The notes under the pieces: model-generated
The model's input: the letters and a program-made list of their open reading frames with translations, nothing else
Told to the model about the DNA's origin: nothing
Databases searched by the model: none
Program-made: the position numbers and the translations under genes
Shown here: positions 49,011-51,192 of the stretch, piece after piece
How positions within the stretch are numbered: the stretch's first letter is position 1
Layout of the letters: every line of letters starts with the position of its first letter
Source: Fibrobacter sp.
GTDB lineage: Bacteria > Fibrobacterota > Fibrobacteria > Fibrobacterales > Fibrobacteraceae
NCBI GenBank assembly: GCA_024398955.1
Contig: JAKSIG010000018.1
Coordinates: forward strand, 1 to 51,192
Direction: 5' to 3'
Length of the DNA: 51,192 bases

Positions 49011-50260
49011 TTTCGGGAAGCTTTTTGGATCGTTCCTTGAAATTTGACTGGCTGTTCATCTTGCTGGTTTTGGCCTTGATGGGCTGTGGCATTACTCTTG
49101 TGTATTCTGCCACGGTGTTCGAAGAGGTAAAACTGGTGGATGCCTTCTGGTTCAAGCAGATTGTCTATTTCCTTTGTGGTATCCTTATGGCGGGTGCGCT
49201 GGTCTTTGTTCGCATTGATTGGCTGAAGCGCGCCGCGGTGCCTCTGTATGCGGTGTCCCTTGTCTTGCTGGTGGTTGTGCTGTTTTTTGCAGGCGATGTG
49301 GTGAAGGGAGCGGGGCGCTGGATTGACCTAGGCATATTTAAGCTGCAGCCTTCTGAATTTGCAAAGATTGCTTATTTACTTACGATTTCCTATTGGCTCT
49401 CGAAACATCCCGTTAGCTTGTACAAGGTAAAGTCCTTTGCGGTTCCCTTTGCGCTGTTCATTGTTCCTTTTGCTCTTGTGCTGAAACAGCCGGACTTGAG
49501 TACCGCCCTTGTATTTATTGCGGTGACTATGGTCAGTTTCTTTTTTGCGGGATTGACCTTTGCGGATGTGTTTTTGATTGTGAGCCCGGTACTTTCGGTT
49601 CTGTTTTCCCATTCGCAGTCGGTGCAGTTTGAGGTTCTTTGGGGGCTGCTGATTTGCGCTGTGGTATTTACTCTTGTGCGTCGTAAGCTTCCTAAGGTGC
49701 TGACGGGGATTTTTTTGCTGGCTAACATTCTGGCGGGGTATGCCAGTTCCATGGCGTGGAATATGCTGGAGCCTCATCAGCAGAAGCGCGTTAATACCTT
49801 CCTGGATCCCATGAGCGATCCTTTGGGCGACGGTTATCAGGTGCTGCAGTCTATGACGGCCATTGGCTCTGGTGGCGTTGCCGGCAAGGGCTTTGGCAAT
49901 GGTACCCAGACAAATCTTGCGTTTCTGCCCGAGGAACATACGGACTTCATCTTTAGCGTGCTGGGCGAACAGTTCGGTTTTGTGGGCTGCGCCGTTGTTC
50001 TTGTGCTTTACGCTCTGTTCCTGTGGCGTGCAACCGCGATTTGCAAACGGTCGGCCGACCCCTTTGTAACCTTGATGGTGATGGGGGCTTCTACGATTTT
50101 CCTGTTCCACATTCTGGTAAACATTGCCATGACCATTGGCCTTATGCCAGTGACGGGATTGCCCTTGCCATTCCTTTCTTATGGTGGCTCATTCGCCTTG
50201 ACTTGCATGGTCCTGGTTGGTTTCCTGTTGTGCTTGCGCTACCAGGGTAGTCGCCGATAG
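49007..50260 (+). CDS. rodA: Peptidoglycan glycosyltransferase RodA
   Basis: A 417-residue SEDS-family membrane protein with about ten membrane segments. It polymerises lipid II together with PBP2. Key elements: GAGRWIDLGIFKLQPSEFAK, KQPDLSTALVF, RVNTFLDPMSDPLGDGYQ with the catalytic-type Asp, GFGNGTQTNLAFLPEEHTDFIFSV (core LPEEHTDFIF), and TGLPLPFLSYGGS. The start overlaps the PBP2 stop by 4 bases (ATGA). Last gene of the shape operon. Confidence 0.96.
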   Translation: MISGSFLDRSLKFDWLFILLVLALMGCGITLVYSATVFEEVKLVDAFWFKQIVYFLCGILMAGALVFVRIDWLKRAAVPLYAVSLVLLVVVLFFAGDVVKGAGRWIDLGIFKLQPSEFAKIAYLLTISYWLSKHPVSLYKVKSFAVPFALFIVPFALVLKQPDLSTALVFIAVTMVSFFFAGLTFADVFLIVSPVLSVLFSHSQSVQFEVLWGLLICAVVFTLVRRKLPKVLTGIFLLANILAGYASSMAWNMLEPHQQKRVNTFLDPMSDPLGDGYQVLQSMTAIGSGGVAGKGFGNGTQTNLAFLPEEHTDFIFSVLGEQFGFVGCAVVLVLYALFLWRATAICKRSADPFVTLMVMGASTIFLFHILVNIAMTIGLMPVTGLPLPFLSYGGSFALTCMVLVGFLLCLRYQGSRR

Positions 50261-50354
50261 ACGGCGGTTCGCTTAAGGGCGGTTTGATAAGATCGCTTAA
50301 ATAAAAAATTACACTGGGATACTGAAATTTTTATTTGTTTCTGCGTGTATAGAG

Positions 50355-50380
50355 AAGGGCTCGTGTGAGTCCTTTTTTTT
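50355..50380 (+). terminator. Intrinsic terminator between rodA and comF
   Basis: Stem AAGGGCTC/GAGTCCTT (8 bp, one wobble pair), loop GTGT, eight T residues. It ends 12 bases before the comF start codon. Confidence 0.8.
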
Positions 50381-50392
50381 GTAGGGTGCATT

Positions 50393-51109
50393 ATGAATTT
50401 TTTTCGGCGAATGGAAGGGTTTGTGTTTGGCGCTGAATGCCTTGGATGTGGTCTGCCATCGGAGGGCCTGGATCCTTGGCTGTGTCCGGATTGCGTGAAG
50501 GAACTGGGGCGGTTGGCGAAATCGTATTCGTTTCCTAATGCAGACGTTTTCTGTTTATATCCCATGCGTCCGTTGACTCGGAGTCTGGTGCATGCCCTGA
50601 AGTACAAAAGTATTCCGGGCATGGCGACCTACTTGGTAAAACATTCGTTGGCGATGGGAGGCTGCTCTATTGGCCAGGAACTGGCGATGCTGCCTCAGCC
50701 GCTGTTTTTTGTGCCGGTTCCTCTCCACCGGGCGCGATACCGTGAACGGGGGTATAATCAGGCTGAACGGATTGCTGCGGCGCTTGCTGTGGTTTCTGGT
50801 GGGCAGGTTTGCCGATGGCTTAAGCGCAAGACGTTTGTAACATCGCAGACGAAGCTTTCAAAGGAAGAACGAGAGCAAAATGTGATGGGGGCTTTTGAGG
50901 TTCGCCTGCCTCGGCAGCTCCCAGGTGGGGGGACGGTCCTGATTGTGGATGACGTGTACACCACCGGTGCTACAACTTCTGCTTGTCTAGATGCCTTTGG
51001 GAGGGGCTTTCCTTTGCCCTTGAAGGTTTGCACCCTTTTGTACGATGAACCGGCTTCTGCGAAGGCTGACTTTCTTGCAGATTGCAGGATGGAATGGGAC
51101 TATAGGTAA
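50393..51109 (+). CDS. comF: ComF family protein (phosphoribosyltransferase-like)
   Basis: A 238-residue protein. The N-terminal zinc ribbon has CLGCG and CPDC; the phosphoribosyltransferase domain has VPVPLHRARYRERGYNQAE and the PRPP-binding loop VLIVDDVYTTGATTSA. ComF is a cytoplasmic competence factor in naturally transformable bacteria, but the family is widespread and often not tied to competence. The start lies 12 bases after a terminator's T tract, with AGGG just upstream, so its expression may depend on readthrough. Confidence 0.92.
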   Translation: MNFFRRMEGFVFGAECLGCGLPSEGLDPWLCPDCVKELGRLAKSYSFPNADVFCLYPMRPLTRSLVHALKYKSIPGMATYLVKHSLAMGGCSIGQELAMLPQPLFFVPVPLHRARYRERGYNQAERIAAALAVVSGGQVCRWLKRKTFVTSQTKLSKEEREQNVMGAFEVRLPRQLPGGGTVLIVDDVYTTGATTSACLDAFGRGFPLPLKVCTLLYDEPASAKADFLADCRMEWDYR

Positions 51110-51115
51110 AAATGC

Positions 51116-51141
51116 AAAAAAGACCGCCTATGGCGGTCTTT
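51116..51141 (-). terminator. Terminator between comF and tRNA-Ser, usable from both sides
   Basis: A perfect 10-bp stem (AAAGACCGCC/GGCGGTCTTT) with a TAT loop. The T tract is longer on the minus strand (six T residues), where it follows the tRNA by a few bases. Confidence 0.8.
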
Positions 51142-51143
51142 CG

Positions 51144-51192
51144 CGGAGGAAGAGGGACTCGAACCCCCAAGCCTTACGGCGGCGGTTTTCAA
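51144..51192 (-). tRNA. tRNA-Ser (anticodon TGA), partial
   Basis: The 3' part of a class II tRNA on the minus strand: the anticodon loop end TTGAAA (anticodon TGA), a long variable arm, T arm GGGGG-TTCGAGT-CCCTC, acceptor strand TTCCTCC and discriminator G, the base typical of serine tRNAs. CCA is not encoded. The 5' half is outside the window. Confidence 0.85.

Overview
The window reads as chromosomal DNA of a Fibrobacter-like bacterium (Fibrobacterota, the cellulose-degrading rumen and gut group). This is inferred from gene content, not from a search. The pointers are a secreted GH9 cellulase, a futalosine-type menaquinone pathway, Bacteroidetes-like -10 boxes (TAnnTTTG, usually TATATTTG), outer-membrane proteins fused to TPR domains, and a TolQ/TolR/AgmX-type envelope motor. 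The cell is diderm: there are RseP, lipoproteins, beta-barrels and an OmpA protein.

Layout. 1-7500: start of a small zinc-finger-like protein (minus strand), a ComEC-like metallo-hydrolase lipoprotein, an acyl-ACP thioesterase, aroA, a solute-binding protein with a C-terminal membrane anchor, and a PBP4-DUF1460 fusion. 7550-10950: an accessory stretch of unrecognised genes, including one gene broken by frameshifts and a stop. 11079-18600: GH9 cellulase, rseP, purD, purE, a DUF3108 protein whose start lies inside a heptanucleotide repeat array, an outer-membrane protein and tRNA-Arg(CCG). 18600-23500: rimO and a SPOR lipoprotein (minus strand), then rpsU, a YqeY-like gene and a GAF/AAA+ regulator with a degenerate GAFTGA loop. 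23540-27690: an AT-rich module (TM2, DUF805 and lipoprotein genes) between identical 26-bp repeats, then an ATPase/nuclease-like gene with a regular operator-like array, then a second heptamer array ending at tyrS. 28935-31700: PfkB kinase, mqnB and mqnD with overlapping ends, then a histone H1-like protein.

31880-44213 is the most interesting block: a beta-helix/TSP3/OmpA protein, a PorV-like barrel fused to TPRs, a 1273-residue TPR protein, TolQ, two TolR-like proteins (one without the proton-path Asp), an AgmX/PglI-type TonB protein and a beta-barrel protein. The order resembles the energised core of the Myxococcus Agl/Glt gliding machine and suggests an undescribed proton-driven trans-envelope apparatus.

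44363-51192: a small lipoprotein, the cell-shape operon mreB-mreC-mreD-mrdA-rodA, comF, and the 3' half of tRNA-Ser(TGA) on the minus strand.
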